Assembly (NCBI GenBank): GCA_034435635.1
Contig: DAOTWY010000003.1
Location: 1 to 25,859, forward strand
DNA length: 25,859 nt
Direction: 5' to 3'
Source of the DNA: DAOTWY01 sp003696565
Lineage (GTDB): Bacteria; Chloroflexota; Anaerolineae; Aggregatilineales; Phototrophicaceae
The notes under the pieces were generated by a model that did no database searches, was not told the origin of the DNA, and saw nothing but the letters and a program-made list of their open reading frames with translations. The stretch's first letter is position 1, and each line of letters opens with the position of its first letter. Positions 1 to 7,255 of the stretch are shown here, piece by piece. A program made the translations under genes and the position numbers.

Positions 1-422
1 TTTCCAGAACTCCCTCGGCGAACTTCATTGCAGAAAGAAATGGGATCAATTTCTTCTACTGTGACGACATATGTGACTGTGCCAGCTTCACTGTCATATT
101 CTGGCTGACTGAGTATAACTTTGATACTTTCGTTTTCTGTAGTCAGAATGCCATCTGTGGATAAATCTTCCATGGCAAAACCCCAATCTCCAACAAATGA
201 CAGTGTTTCATAAACCCCACCACGAAATGTTGGGGTAGTTATTGTCCATAAGATAGATTCGGGTACTGCCTCTAATGTTAAATATGTTACGCCATCTTCT
301 TCCCAAAATGAGCCGTTTTCTGCTGTTTGAATATATGTGCCTTGTACTGCCTCATCTTCCTGCGCTGTAATGGAGAATGCAGTTAAGAATAAGATTGCTA
401 CGCACAGTAATAGCTTTTTCAT
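1..422 (-). CDS. Secreted protein of unknown function, N-terminal part (C-terminus beyond window)
   Basis: About 140 codons are visible, open from an ATG at 422 to the window edge with no stop. The start is supported by a GGGAG ribosome binding site about 6 bases upstream. The N-terminus is a textbook Sec signal peptide: two lysines, a hydrophobic stretch LLLCVAILFLTAF, then a probable cleavage site after ITA-Q. The mature part is acidic and rich in Thr, Glu and Trp, with short beta-prone segments such as GTYIQ, VTYLTLE and TVTYVVTVEE, suggesting a small beta-rich exported domain. I do not recognise the family and can assign no catalytic motif. It lies downstream of the GNAT gene on the same strand but has its own apparent promoter, so it is probably transcribed separately. 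Confidence 0.8.
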   Translation of the reverse strand, partial: MKKLLLCVAILFLTAFSITAQEDEAVQGTYIQTAENGSFWEEDGVTYLTLEAVPESILWTITTPTFRGGVYETLSFVGDWGFAMEDLSTDGILTTENESIKVILSQPEYDSEAGTVTYVVTVEEIDPISFCNEVRRGSSG

Positions 423-464
423 AAAAATCTCCCACAACTTTGTTTAACTTCGATTGATATTGCT

Positions 465-473
465 ATCATAACA
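465..473 (-). promoter_or_regulatory. Extended -10 promoter element for the secreted protein gene
   Basis: Read on the minus strand the site is TG-T-TATGAT, a good extended -10 (TGn plus a 5/6 match to TATAAT). It lies about 43 bases upstream of the ATG at 422. No strong -35 box is visible, which is usual for extended -10 promoters. The assignment rests on sequence pattern only. Confidence 0.4.
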
Positions 474-507
474 AAGAAATAACTTGTAATGAAATAAAAA
501 TGAGAGA

Positions 508-527
508 TTATGAAGAAAAATTCATAA
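508..527 (-). terminator. Possible weak terminator hairpin after the GNAT gene
   Basis: TTATGAA (508-514) and TTCATAA (521-527) form a perfect 7-bp inverted repeat around a 6-base spacer. On the minus strand it lies 13 bases past the GNAT stop codon and is followed by TCTCTCATTTTTATTT. The stem is AT-rich, so folding would be weak. It could equally be an operator. Confidence 0.25.
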
Positions 528-540
528 ATGTTCAGGATTT

Positions 541-975
541 TTATAGGTCATCGAAATTTTCATATACAAAAAGTACGTTGTCTTCCCCCTCTTGTACACC
601 ACCAGTTGATGAATAAAGCCGCATTGCTGGGATGTTGGAACGATTTGTAATCAAGAATAATTCGCTCGCATTTCGATCTTTACAGTATCGCTTGAACTGG
701 TTAATTAATGCTTTGCCGATGCCTCTCCCGCGTTGTGCTTCTAGGACTTCCATTTCATAGACAAAAAACTTAGGCTGAGGTGTTTCAGGACGTTGTAATT
801 CATAGCCTAATAACACACCCACAACGATGTTTTCCCAATAAGCAATAAGTAGATAGTTTAGCGGATTGGCTAAAAATGTTTCAACATAATCGTGGTGAGA
901 CTCTAAAAAGAAAATTTCTAGCACGTTTGCTGCCAGTGCTTCATCACCTATGTGCAACCGCTTGACTTCAATCAT
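541..975 (-). CDS. GNAT family N-acetyltransferase, AAC(3)-I-like
   Basis: This 144-residue protein is the usual length of a single GNAT domain, which transfers an acetyl group from acetyl-CoA to an amine. The acetyl-CoA binding motif A is clear: EMEVLEAQRGRGIGKALI, with Q81-R-G-R-G-I-G-K (about residues 75-91), followed by motif B around NIPAMRLYSSTGG (114-126). The arrangement, including the FVYEMEV strand and the C-terminal VLFVYE strand, recalls the AAC(3)-I aminoglycoside acetyltransferase group. Many chromosomal members of that group have unknown substrates, so a resistance role is not established. The start is fixed by AAGGAG six to seven bases upstream of the ATG. It lies 70 bases downstream of the LysR gene on the same strand and could be co-transcribed with it. 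Confidence 0.85.
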   Translation of the reverse strand: MIEVKRLHIGDEALAANVLEIFFLESHHDYVETFLANPLNYLLIAYWENIVVGVLLGYELQRPETPQPKFFVYEMEVLEAQRGRGIGKALINQFKRYCKDRNASELFLITNRSNIPAMRLYSSTGGVQEGEDNVLFVYENFDDL

Positions 976-1045
976 TGATACTCCTTATATATTGAACGGA
1001 TTATATGCTTTATTTTAACCAGATTGTTCTATTTATCACAGAACT

Positions 1046-1963
1046 TCAAAACTGGATGAGGTGTTTAATATGTGGGAATATTTGGGCTAATGTGAATAGA
1101 AATGCCCGATTGATTGGGTTCAGCGGGCGTGTTTTGTTCCAGATAAGCTTTAAAGTGCGTCTGAGTGGTATATTCTCTATTGGAATGGCTTTTAATATAC
1201 CCATTTCAACTTCTTGCTTGATCGCATATTCTGGTAGGATTGTGATTCCCATACCGGATATCACGGCGTGTTTAATCGACTCTGGGTTATCAAATTCAGC
1301 TACAACATGTGGCGTGATCTCATGTGCTGAGAGAATTTTTTCAAACCATTGCCGTGTTTGACTACCTTGCTGCCGGACAATAAAGGGTTGTCCATTTAAT
1401 GCGCTAGCGGGTGCGACACTGCGATCCCAACATTTATGCCATTTTCCAACAATAACAAATAATTCAATGTGTTGCAGAATACAAATGCCAAGCCCTTTAA
1501 TTTGATCAGAAATCTCCCCTTCAATGATGCCAATATCAATAAGACCTTGTTGGGTATTTTGAATAATGTTGTCAGTTGTGCCGCTTTGTAATGATACTGT
1601 GAGATGTGGATACTGTTGTTGAAAAATTTGTATCCACTCTGGTAAAAGATAGACATTGATACCAGGAGTTGCACCAATTGTTATAGTACCATTGACTAAA
1701 TTGGTAATATTTATAATAGCATTTTCCGCTTCAGCAATTAAGTCAAATATTTTTTGGGCGTAGTGCAGTAATGTGTCTCCGGCTTTTGTCAGTGTGACCC
1801 CGCGCCTACTACGATTAAATAATTTTGTTCCTAGTGTTTCTTCTAATTCTTGGATATGTTGACTGACAGCAGGTTGAGAAAGATAGAGTTGTTCCGCAGC
1901 TTTACTAAAATTACCGTGTTTAGCCGCAATCATAAAAATTTCTAACTTGTTTAGTTGAAGCAT
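1046..1963 (-). CDS. LysR family transcriptional regulator, divergent from the sulfur operon
   Basis: The protein is about 305 residues, the standard LysR length. An N-terminal winged helix-turn-helix occupies residues 1-65: the recognition region is FSKAAEQLYLSQPAVSQHI, followed by LEETLGTKLFNRSRRGVTLT. A type 2 periplasmic-binding-like effector domain follows (about 90-300) with the characteristic GTITIGATPGIN strand. Two ATGs are adjacent (1966 and 1963). AGAGGA abuts the first with no spacer, so the second, 3 bases away, is the likelier start. It is transcribed divergently from the rhodanese-persulfide dioxygenase-SulP operon with a 110-base gap, the classic layout for a LysR activator of the neighbouring operon. 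A sulfur-compound effector is inference from this context. The effector domain alone does not identify the ligand. Confidence 0.93.
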   Translation of the reverse strand: MLQLNKLEIFMIAAKHGNFSKAAEQLYLSQPAVSQHIQELEETLGTKLFNRSRRGVTLTKAGDTLLHYAQKIFDLIAEAENAIINITNLVNGTITIGATPGINVYLLPEWIQIFQQQYPHLTVSLQSGTTDNIIQNTQQGLIDIGIIEGEISDQIKGLGICILQHIELFVIVGKWHKCWDRSVAPASALNGQPFIVRQQGSQTRQWFEKILSAHEITPHVVAEFDNPESIKHAVISGMGITILPEYAIKQEVEMGILKAIPIENIPLRRTLKLIWNKTRPLNPINRAFLFTLAQIFPHIKHLIQF

Positions 1964-1975
1964 CATTCCTCTGGT

Positions 1976-1991
1976 ATAAGTTTTAACTTAT
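1976..1991. promoter_or_regulatory. 16-bp perfect palindrome, candidate LysR operator / autorepression site
   Basis: ATAAGTT-TT-AACTTAT is a perfect 7-bp inverted repeat with a 2-base centre, 12 bases before the chosen LysR start and about 86 bases before the rhodanese start. A related ATAACTAT follows at 1993-2000. A candidate LysR -10, TATAGT on the minus strand (2001-1996), would place the LysR transcription start at about 1989, inside the palindrome. That fits autorepression with activation of the divergent operon. LysR proteins usually bind T-N11-A type dyads, and this even-length palindrome matches that only loosely. Confidence 0.5.
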
Positions 1992-2042
1992 GATAACTAT
2001 AATTGATTGCCCAGTACAGACTAAACAAACTTCATGTATTCT

Positions 2043-2048
2043 TATACT
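2043..2048 (+). promoter_or_regulatory. Candidate -10 box of the sulfur operon
   Basis: TATACT lies 28 bases before the ATG at 2077. At the expected 17-base spacing the -35 position reads ACTAAA, a poor match. A good -10 with a poor -35 is what an activator-dependent promoter usually shows, and this agrees with the divergent LysR gene. Confidence 0.4.
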
Positions 2049-2076
2049 AACATCGGAAAATAAGTGAGAAAACAAT

Positions 2077-2526
2077 ATGTTGAAGCGTTCACAATGGTTA
2101 ATTGTCCCAGTTGGTTTAATCGTCCTTGTCGTTTTGGGCATGCTTGTGTTTGGGCTGCCAAATATCAATCAAACTAACTCAGTTGATGAAACGAATGATT
2201 TACAATCGGCGCAGGGGTTAATTTCACCATCTGATTATCAACGTTTGTTTACAAACCTCAGTGTGGGGCATCTACTGATCGATGTACGCACACCAGAGGA
2301 GTTTGCTGCTGGTCATATTCAGGGAGCTGTAAACATCCCATTACAAATTTTAGATCAGTATGTTTCACAATTACCTGATGACCAACCGATCGTGGTTTAT
2401 TGTCGTAGTGGTAATCGCAGTGCTACCGCTTTTGATATGATAACTCGTGCTGGGTTTACAGATGTGTATGATATTCAAGGTGGGACAAATGCTTGGGTAT
2501 CCCAAGGATTGCCTCTACAAAACTAA
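2077..2526 (+). CDS. Membrane-anchored single-domain rhodanese (sulfurtransferase)
   Basis: This 149-residue protein has an N-terminal hydrophobic segment (about residues 8-27, LIVPVGLIVLVVLGMLVFGL), a short polar linker and one rhodanese domain (about 48-148). The domain carries the LLIDVRTPEEFAAGHI (CH2A-type) motif and an active-site loop C109-R-S-G-N-R that holds the persulfide-forming cysteine. Two basic residues precede the membrane helix and none follow closely, so by the positive-inside rule the catalytic domain should face outside. The segment has no obvious cleavage site and probably acts as an anchor. It is the first gene of the sulfur operon and its stop is 51 bases before the next start. 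It would transfer sulfane sulfur at the outer face of the membrane; donor and acceptor are unknown. Confidence 0.92.
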   Translation: MLKRSQWLIVPVGLIVLVVLGMLVFGLPNINQTNSVDETNDLQSAQGLISPSDYQRLFTNLSVGHLLIDVRTPEEFAAGHIQGAVNIPLQILDQYVSQLPDDQPIVVYCRSGNRSATAFDMITRAGFTDVYDIQGGTNAWVSQGLPLQN

Positions 2527-2565
2527 GCATGAATGACAGTTTCTTTTTATATCGTGAGTAAGCAT

Positions 2566-2570
2566 AGGAG
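2566..2570 (+). promoter_or_regulatory. Ribosome binding site fixing the start of the second rhodanese
   Basis: AGGAG lies seven bases before the ATG at 2578. A longer in-frame ATG at 2533 has no ribosome binding site and would add 15 residues absent from ordinary rhodanese domains, so 2578 is preferred. Confidence 0.75.
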
Positions 2571-2577
2571 AAAAACC

Positions 2578-2910
2578 ATGTTTTTATTTAATCGTCCAAA
2601 TTATCCCAAAATAACCGTTAGTGAATATCGCGATCAGTACGAAAATGAACCGCATGTATTGATTGATGTGCGCACGAGGCAAGAGTTTAGCCAAGGACAT
2701 TTGCCCAATGCCATGAATATTCCAATGGATGAAGTCAATACCCGTATGGATGAAATTCCAAATGATATAACGGTAATTTTAGTTTGTGCTACGGGAAATC
2801 GAAGTGGTATGGTTGCTAGTGCGCTCACCAAAGCTGGATACACCAATGTTTACAACTTAGAAGGTGGCACAATGAGCTGGTTACGCTTAGGCTTGCCGAT
2901 TAACCGTTAA
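2578..2910 (+). CDS. Cytosolic single-domain rhodanese (sulfurtransferase)
   Basis: This 110-residue protein is one compact rhodanese domain, similar in length to GlpE/PspE-type enzymes. Residues 27-41 carry VLIDVRTRQEFSQGH and the active-site loop is C70-A-T-G-N-R-S. No signal peptide or membrane segment is present, so it acts in the cytosol. The start at 2578 is chosen for its AGGAG site. Ten bases separate its stop from the next gene, indicating co-transcription. With the membrane-anchored rhodanese upstream and the persulfide dioxygenase downstream, it probably relays sulfane sulfur onto a low-molecular-weight thiol or directly to the dioxygenase. That relay is inference from gene order. 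Confidence 0.92.
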   Translation: MFLFNRPNYPKITVSEYRDQYENEPHVLIDVRTRQEFSQGHLPNAMNIPMDEVNTRMDEIPNDITVILVCATGNRSGMVASALTKAGYTNVYNLEGGTMSWLRLGLPINR

Positions 2911-2920
2911 GTGGAGTGAT

Positions 2921-4312
2921 ATGATGATTCTCAAGTATTTTTATGATAAAAAATTAGCGCAAGCCTCTTATATGATTGGTTGCAGTGCCACAGGAGAATC
3001 GCTTGTCATCGATCCATCGCGTGATGTAACGCCATACTTGCAAGTAGCACAGGCAGAAGGGTTACAAATTACACATGTAACTGAAACACACATCCATGCT
3101 GATTATGTAAGTGGCACACGGGAACTTGCTGCTCGAACTGGTGCCCGCAAATTCCTTAGTGATATGGGGGATGATTTTTGGAAATATCAGTTTGTTGATG
3201 AAAACACAGTTCTGTTGCGTGATGGTGATTGGTGGATGGTTGGCAATATCCGTGTGGATGTTATTCATACGCCAGGACATACCCCAGAACACCTTGCCTT
3301 TCAAATTACGGATGCTAATGCTGACAAGCCAATGGGGATTTTTACGGGTGATTTTCTATTTGTCGGTGATGTTGGTCGTCCTGACTTATTAGAAGAAGCA
3401 GCTGGTATCGCCAATACTCGTGAGATTGGCGCACGTCAACAGTTTCATAATGTGCAAAAATTTAAACAAATGCCGGATTACCTACAAATTTGGCCAGGTC
3501 ACGGGGCTGGGAGTGCCTGCGGTAAAGCACTTGGTGCATTGCCATCAACAACACTTGGTTATGAAAAATTGTTCAATCCAGCTTTCCAGATTGAAGATGA
3601 GGATGAATTTGTTGCTTGGTTATTAGATGGTCAACCAGAAGCACCTCGTTATTTTGCCCAAATGAAATATGTCAATAAGGTTGGACCAAAACTTTTAAGT
3701 GAACTACCCGTAGTGCCACGTCTCAATCGTGATGCTCTACGTAGCCTACTGGATGACGGTGCACTCGTGTTTGATATGAGAGATCGTGCTGCCTTTAGCC
3801 AAGCACATATCCCTGGGACAATCAATGTTCCTTTTAGTGATGGTGGGTGTGTGAACTATGTAGGCTGGTTTGTGAACTATCAAGAACCGGTTTATATCCT
3901 GGCTGAACAGGATGCAATTGAGACAATCCTAAATAATTTTAAAGCAATAGGCGTTGATCACGTTGCAGGATATTTCACGCTAGATGTGATTCAAGGGGAA
4001 ACGGCATCGCTTCCAACTATTGATGCTCAAACACTGGCTGAAAATCTGAGCCAATTTGATGTGGTTGATGTGCGTGGAGCAGCCGAATATCAATCTTGCC
4101 ATATTGCTGGGGCACAAAATATCCCTTTAGGGTATTTACCTAACTATTTGGACTCCATCCCACGAGAGCGTACAGTGGTTATGCAATGTGCAAGTGGGTA
4201 TCGTTCTCAAGTAGCAGCGAGTTTGTTGCGGCGTTATGGTTTTCAAAATGTCATTAATTTGAATGATCGTATTGAAAATTGGTCTAAATTGTTACCAACC
4301 GAAAAAGCATAA
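2921..4312 (+). CDS. CstB-like persulfide dioxygenase: MBL-fold domain, pseudo-rhodanese and C-terminal rhodanese
   Basis: The 463-residue protein has three domains. Residues 1-230 are a metallo-beta-lactamase-fold persulfide dioxygenase of the ETHE1/CstB type: ETHIHADYVSG gives H57, H59 and D61, and HTPGHT (H120), FTGDFLFVGD (D144) and IWPGHGAGSACGKALG (H194) follow. Y62 replaces the usual second-site His, consistent with a mononuclear iron site. Residues about 265-360 resemble a rhodanese but have ILAEQ where the active-site loop should be, so this copy is probably inactive. Residues about 368-460 are a complete rhodanese with loop C423-A-S-G-Y-R-S. In characterised relatives (Staphylococcus CstB) this layout oxidises persulfides to sulfite and combines sulfite with sulfane sulfur to give thiosulfate. 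Two adjacent ATGs exist (2921, 2924); GGAG is 4 or 7 bases away. The ORF overlaps the SulP gene by one base (TAATG). Confidence 0.93.
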   Translation: MMILKYFYDKKLAQASYMIGCSATGESLVIDPSRDVTPYLQVAQAEGLQITHVTETHIHADYVSGTRELAARTGARKFLSDMGDDFWKYQFVDENTVLLRDGDWWMVGNIRVDVIHTPGHTPEHLAFQITDANADKPMGIFTGDFLFVGDVGRPDLLEEAAGIANTREIGARQQFHNVQKFKQMPDYLQIWPGHGAGSACGKALGALPSTTLGYEKLFNPAFQIEDEDEFVAWLLDGQPEAPRYFAQMKYVNKVGPKLLSELPVVPRLNRDALRSLLDDGALVFDMRDRAAFSQAHIPGTINVPFSDGGCVNYVGWFVNYQEPVYILAEQDAIETILNNFKAIGVDHVAGYFTLDVIQGETASLPTIDAQTLAENLSQFDVVDVRGAAEYQSCHIAGAQNIPLGYLPNYLDSIPRERTVVMQCASGYRSQVAASLLRRYGFQNVINLNDRIENWSKLLPTEKA

Positions 4313-6036
4313 TGACGAGAAAAACACAAATATTCCCACGTTTGAATTGGCTGCTGAATTATCAGCGCGAATATCTTTCAGGGGATTTAATTGCCGGAAT
4401 GATCGTTACGGTTATGCTTGTGCCGCAAAGTATGGCTTATGCACAATTAGCAGGTTTGCCGCCTCAAACAGGGATTTATGCGAGTATCGTGCCTTTATTT
4501 ATCTATGGACTGCTTGGATCAAGCCGTGCGTTGGCGGTGGGTCCTGTGGCGATTGTTTCTTTGATGGTTGGTGCTGGGATCAGTCAATTTAACCCTCAAA
4601 ATTTGAGTCAGTATCTTAATCTGGCAATCACTTTGGCTTTGCTAGTTGGTATTATTCAAGTTGTGATGGGGATATTGCGAGCGGGATTCTTGGTCAATTT
4701 CCTCAGTCACCCTGTTCTTACCGGCTTCATTAACGCTGCGGCGATTGTTATTGCAGTCAGCCAGCTCAGGCATCTTACTGGTATTATCACGCCACGCACG
4801 GAACACACCTATGAAACACTGCTCTACATCTTCAAACATTTGAACCAAATCAATTGGCTAACGGTTATTATTGCCGGCTTGAGTATTGGTATATTGTTAT
4901 ATTTTAAATATGGGCTTCATCATCGGCTTAAACAATGGAATATGCCGGCTATTTGGATGATACCGATCACTCGTAGTGCCCCGTTAGTTGTGGTTGTGTT
5001 AGGTGTTTTTATTGTCGTCTTGTTTCACTTGGATTCTAAGATCGCTATTGTAGGGCATGTGCCAGCGGGCTTGCCTTCAATCACAGTACCAGTCTTGGAT
5101 TGGCATACCTGGCAACGTTTATTACCAACTGCCATAACGATTGCTCTGATTGGTTTTATGGAGAGTATCTCTGTTGCTAAATCACTTGCAAGTAAAAAGC
5201 GTGAAAAAGTCTATGCTAACCAAGAACTTATAGCAATTGGGGTAGCAAATCTAGGAGCGGCGTTTACTGGTGCATACCCTGTGGCTGGCGGCATCGGACG
5301 TTCTGTTGTTAATTTTTCAGCTGGAGCAAACACCGGCTTAGCATCGATCATCACAGCAATTTTAATGACCATTACAGTCATGTTTTTGACCCCGTTATTT
5401 TACTATTTACCGCAGGCTGTGTTGGCATCAATTATTATTGTAGCGGTTATTGGTTTAATTGATTTGTCTGTTTTTAAACATACCTGGAATTATAATCGGG
5501 CAGATGCGATTTCCCTCATTGTGACGTTTTTTACTGTGTTGTTTATCGGTGTAGAAACCGGCATTATACTTGGGGTCAGTGTAGGTCTTATTTTGTTTTT
5601 GTGGCGTACTAGCCAGCCACATGTCGCGATTGTAGGGCAGGTGGGTGAGACGGAGCACTATCGCAATGTGCTGCGCCATGACGTAACAACGTATCCTCAC
5701 ATCATTGCTATGCGTGTGGATGAGAGCCTGTATTTCCCAAACGCGCAATACCTGGAGGCTATATTACTCGAAACCATTGTAGACAATCCTGATGTTAAAC
5801 ACCTGGTGTTAATTTGTAGCGCAGTCAATTATATTGATACAAGCGCGTTGGAAGTTTTAGATGCGCTTGTCAAAGAATTGCGCGACGCGGGAGTTGGTTT
5901 TTATTTGGCTGAAGTGAAAGGTCCAGTGATGGATAAGCTGAAAAAAATCGGTTTTATCGATCATTTAGGTGAAGAAAACGTTTTTTTGAGTACGCATCAG
6001 GCGATGTGTATGTTAAAACAGCATGGCAGATTTTAG
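4312..6036 (+). CDS. SulP family (SLC26-type) anion transporter with STAS domain
   Basis: At 574 residues the protein has the standard SulP length. The family signature is at residues 36-65, including VPQSMAYAQLAGLPPQTGIY, followed by AVGPVAIVSLMVG. There are 10 or more hydrophobic helices up to about residue 440. A cytoplasmic STAS domain occupies about 455-570 with VNYIDTSALEVLDAL, which contains the conserved DTSA loop. SulP proteins move sulfate, bicarbonate and related anions. The gene starts on the last base of the persulfide dioxygenase stop codon (TAATG), so it is translationally coupled to it. This suggests the cargo is the sulfur oxyanion that enzyme makes or needs: sulfate, sulfite or thiosulfate. 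Direction of transport cannot be read from sequence. Its stop is only five bases from the stop of the convergent CoA-transferase gene. Confidence 0.93.
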   Translation: MTRKTQIFPRLNWLLNYQREYLSGDLIAGMIVTVMLVPQSMAYAQLAGLPPQTGIYASIVPLFIYGLLGSSRALAVGPVAIVSLMVGAGISQFNPQNLSQYLNLAITLALLVGIIQVVMGILRAGFLVNFLSHPVLTGFINAAAIVIAVSQLRHLTGIITPRTEHTYETLLYIFKHLNQINWLTVIIAGLSIGILLYFKYGLHHRLKQWNMPAIWMIPITRSAPLVVVVLGVFIVVLFHLDSKIAIVGHVPAGLPSITVPVLDWHTWQRLLPTAITIALIGFMESISVAKSLASKKREKVYANQELIAIGVANLGAAFTGAYPVAGGIGRSVVNFSAGANTGLASIITAILMTITVMFLTPLFYYLPQAVLASIIIVAVIGLIDLSVFKHTWNYNRADAISLIVTFFTVLFIGVETGIILGVSVGLILFLWRTSQPHVAIVGQVGETEHYRNVLRHDVTTYPHIIAMRVDESLYFPNAQYLEAILLETIVDNPDVKHLVLICSAVNYIDTSALEVLDALVKELRDAGVGFYLAEVKGPVMDKLKKIGFIDHLGEENVFLSTHQAMCMLKQHGRF

Positions 6037-6041
6037 TAATT

Positions 6042-7196
6042 TTATAGAACACCTCTGTCAACAAGCTCCTGAATAATTTCATTGGTGTGTTCACCGAGCA
6101 GGGGAGGGGGATAACGAATGCTTGGCGGCGTAGCCGAAAGATGCAGAGGCGAATGAATCAGTGGGACGGTTTCTCCGTTAGATAAAGTAACCGATTCAAT
6201 CATGCCTCGCGCTTTGATATGCTCGTCAGTTAACGCCTCTTCAATAGTGTTGATATGTCCAACAGGGATGTTCAGCCTGAGCAATTCATCTACCCAATCA
6301 TTGACCGAACGCCTCTTGAATATGTTTGATAAAGTCTCAATCAGGCTATCACGATTAATAACCCGGGCTGGGTTTGTGCTATAACGTGAATCAGCATATA
6401 AATCAGGTCGGTTAATGAGGTTGCATAGTGCTTCAAACTGACGATCATTCCCTACCGCTAACACAAATGCACCATCTGCCGCGTGGAAGACCTGATAGGG
6501 AACAATATTCTGATGTTGATTACCATAACGGGGCGGGTTTTTGCCTGAGATTAGAAAGTTGCTGCCGATGTTTACCAGTGCGGCAATTTGTGAATCTAAA
6601 AGTGCCATATCAATATGCTGACCTTCACCGGTGCGTTCTGCATGACGTAAGGCGGCAAGAATGGCATTACAAGCATAAAGCGCAGTGAATACATCAGAAA
6701 CAGCTACCCCAACTTTGTGTGGCTCGTCGTTTGGATTTCCTGTAATAGACATCAAACCACTCATAGCTTGGATAACAAAATCATAGCCAGGACGGTTGCT
6801 ATACAATCCCGTTTGACCGAAACCTGTAATACTACAAATGACAAGTGATGGATTGATGGCATGTAGTGTTTCATAACTGAGGTTAAAAGTTTGCATTTGA
6901 CCTGGCTTAAAATTTTCAATAATAATATGACTTGTTTTGGTAAGTGCTTTTGCAATTTTTTGATCCGATTCAGATTTAAGATCAAGCGTGATGCTGCGTT
7001 TATTGCGATTTACACTGAGATAATACGCACTTTGATCTCCTGCCCAAGGCGGACCCCAAGCACGTGTTTCGTCTCCTGTTTTAGGGTTCTCCACTTTGAT
7101 AACATCTGCCCCTAAATCACCAAGAATCATGCTACATAACGGACCAGCCAATACTCGACTAAAATCCAACACACGAATGCCGCTAAGTGCGGTCAT
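6042..7196 (-). CDS. CaiB/BaiF family (family III) CoA-transferase
   Basis: This 384-residue protein moves CoA between carboxylic acids through an aspartyl-CoA intermediate. It begins with the typical LSGIRVLDFSRVLAGPLCSM. Residues 22-70 carry LGDLGADVIKVENP and the R-x-W-G-P-P region. The nucleophile is D168 in GVAVSDVFTA, aligned with Asp169 of CaiB and formyl-CoA transferase. TGEGQHIDMALLDSQ follows. AAGGAG lies 9 bases before the ATG. The substrate is not predictable: carnitine, formate/oxalate, succinate/mesaconate and aromatic acids are all used in this family. No acyl-CoA dehydrogenase or hydratase is adjacent, so the neighbourhood does not narrow it down. It converges on the SulP gene with a five-base gap. 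Confidence 0.93.
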   Translation of the reverse strand: MTALSGIRVLDFSRVLAGPLCSMILGDLGADVIKVENPKTGDETRAWGPPWAGDQSAYYLSVNRNKRSITLDLKSESDQKIAKALTKTSHIIIENFKPGQMQTFNLSYETLHAINPSLVICSITGFGQTGLYSNRPGYDFVIQAMSGLMSITGNPNDEPHKVGVAVSDVFTALYACNAILAALRHAERTGEGQHIDMALLDSQIAALVNIGSNFLISGKNPPRYGNQHQNIVPYQVFHAADGAFVLAVGNDRQFEALCNLINRPDLYADSRYSTNPARVINRDSLIETLSNIFKRRSVNDWVDELLRLNIPVGHINTIEEALTDEHIKARGMIESVTLSNGETVPLIHSPLHLSATPPSIRYPPPLLGEHTNEIIQELVDRGVL

Positions 7197-7255
7197 GGTT
7201 TACTCTCCTTAATAATGTATACTGCTTTGTATTTGCTGCGAGGGGATAAATCTCG

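Noticed and set aside
1005..1361. Plus-strand frame of 118 codons opposite the LysR gene
   Set aside because: It lies almost wholly within the convincing LysR coding sequence, and no domain or ribosome binding site supports it.
2533..2577. Upstream ATG extension of the second rhodanese
   Set aside because: It has no ribosome binding site, whereas AGGAG sits at the right distance from the ATG at 2578. The extra residues do not belong to the rhodanese fold.
6037..6041. Missing terminator between convergent SulP and CoA-transferase genes
   Set aside because: A five-base gap leaves no room for one and I see no clear hairpin in the gene ends. Compact convergent ends are common, so it is not reported as unusual.
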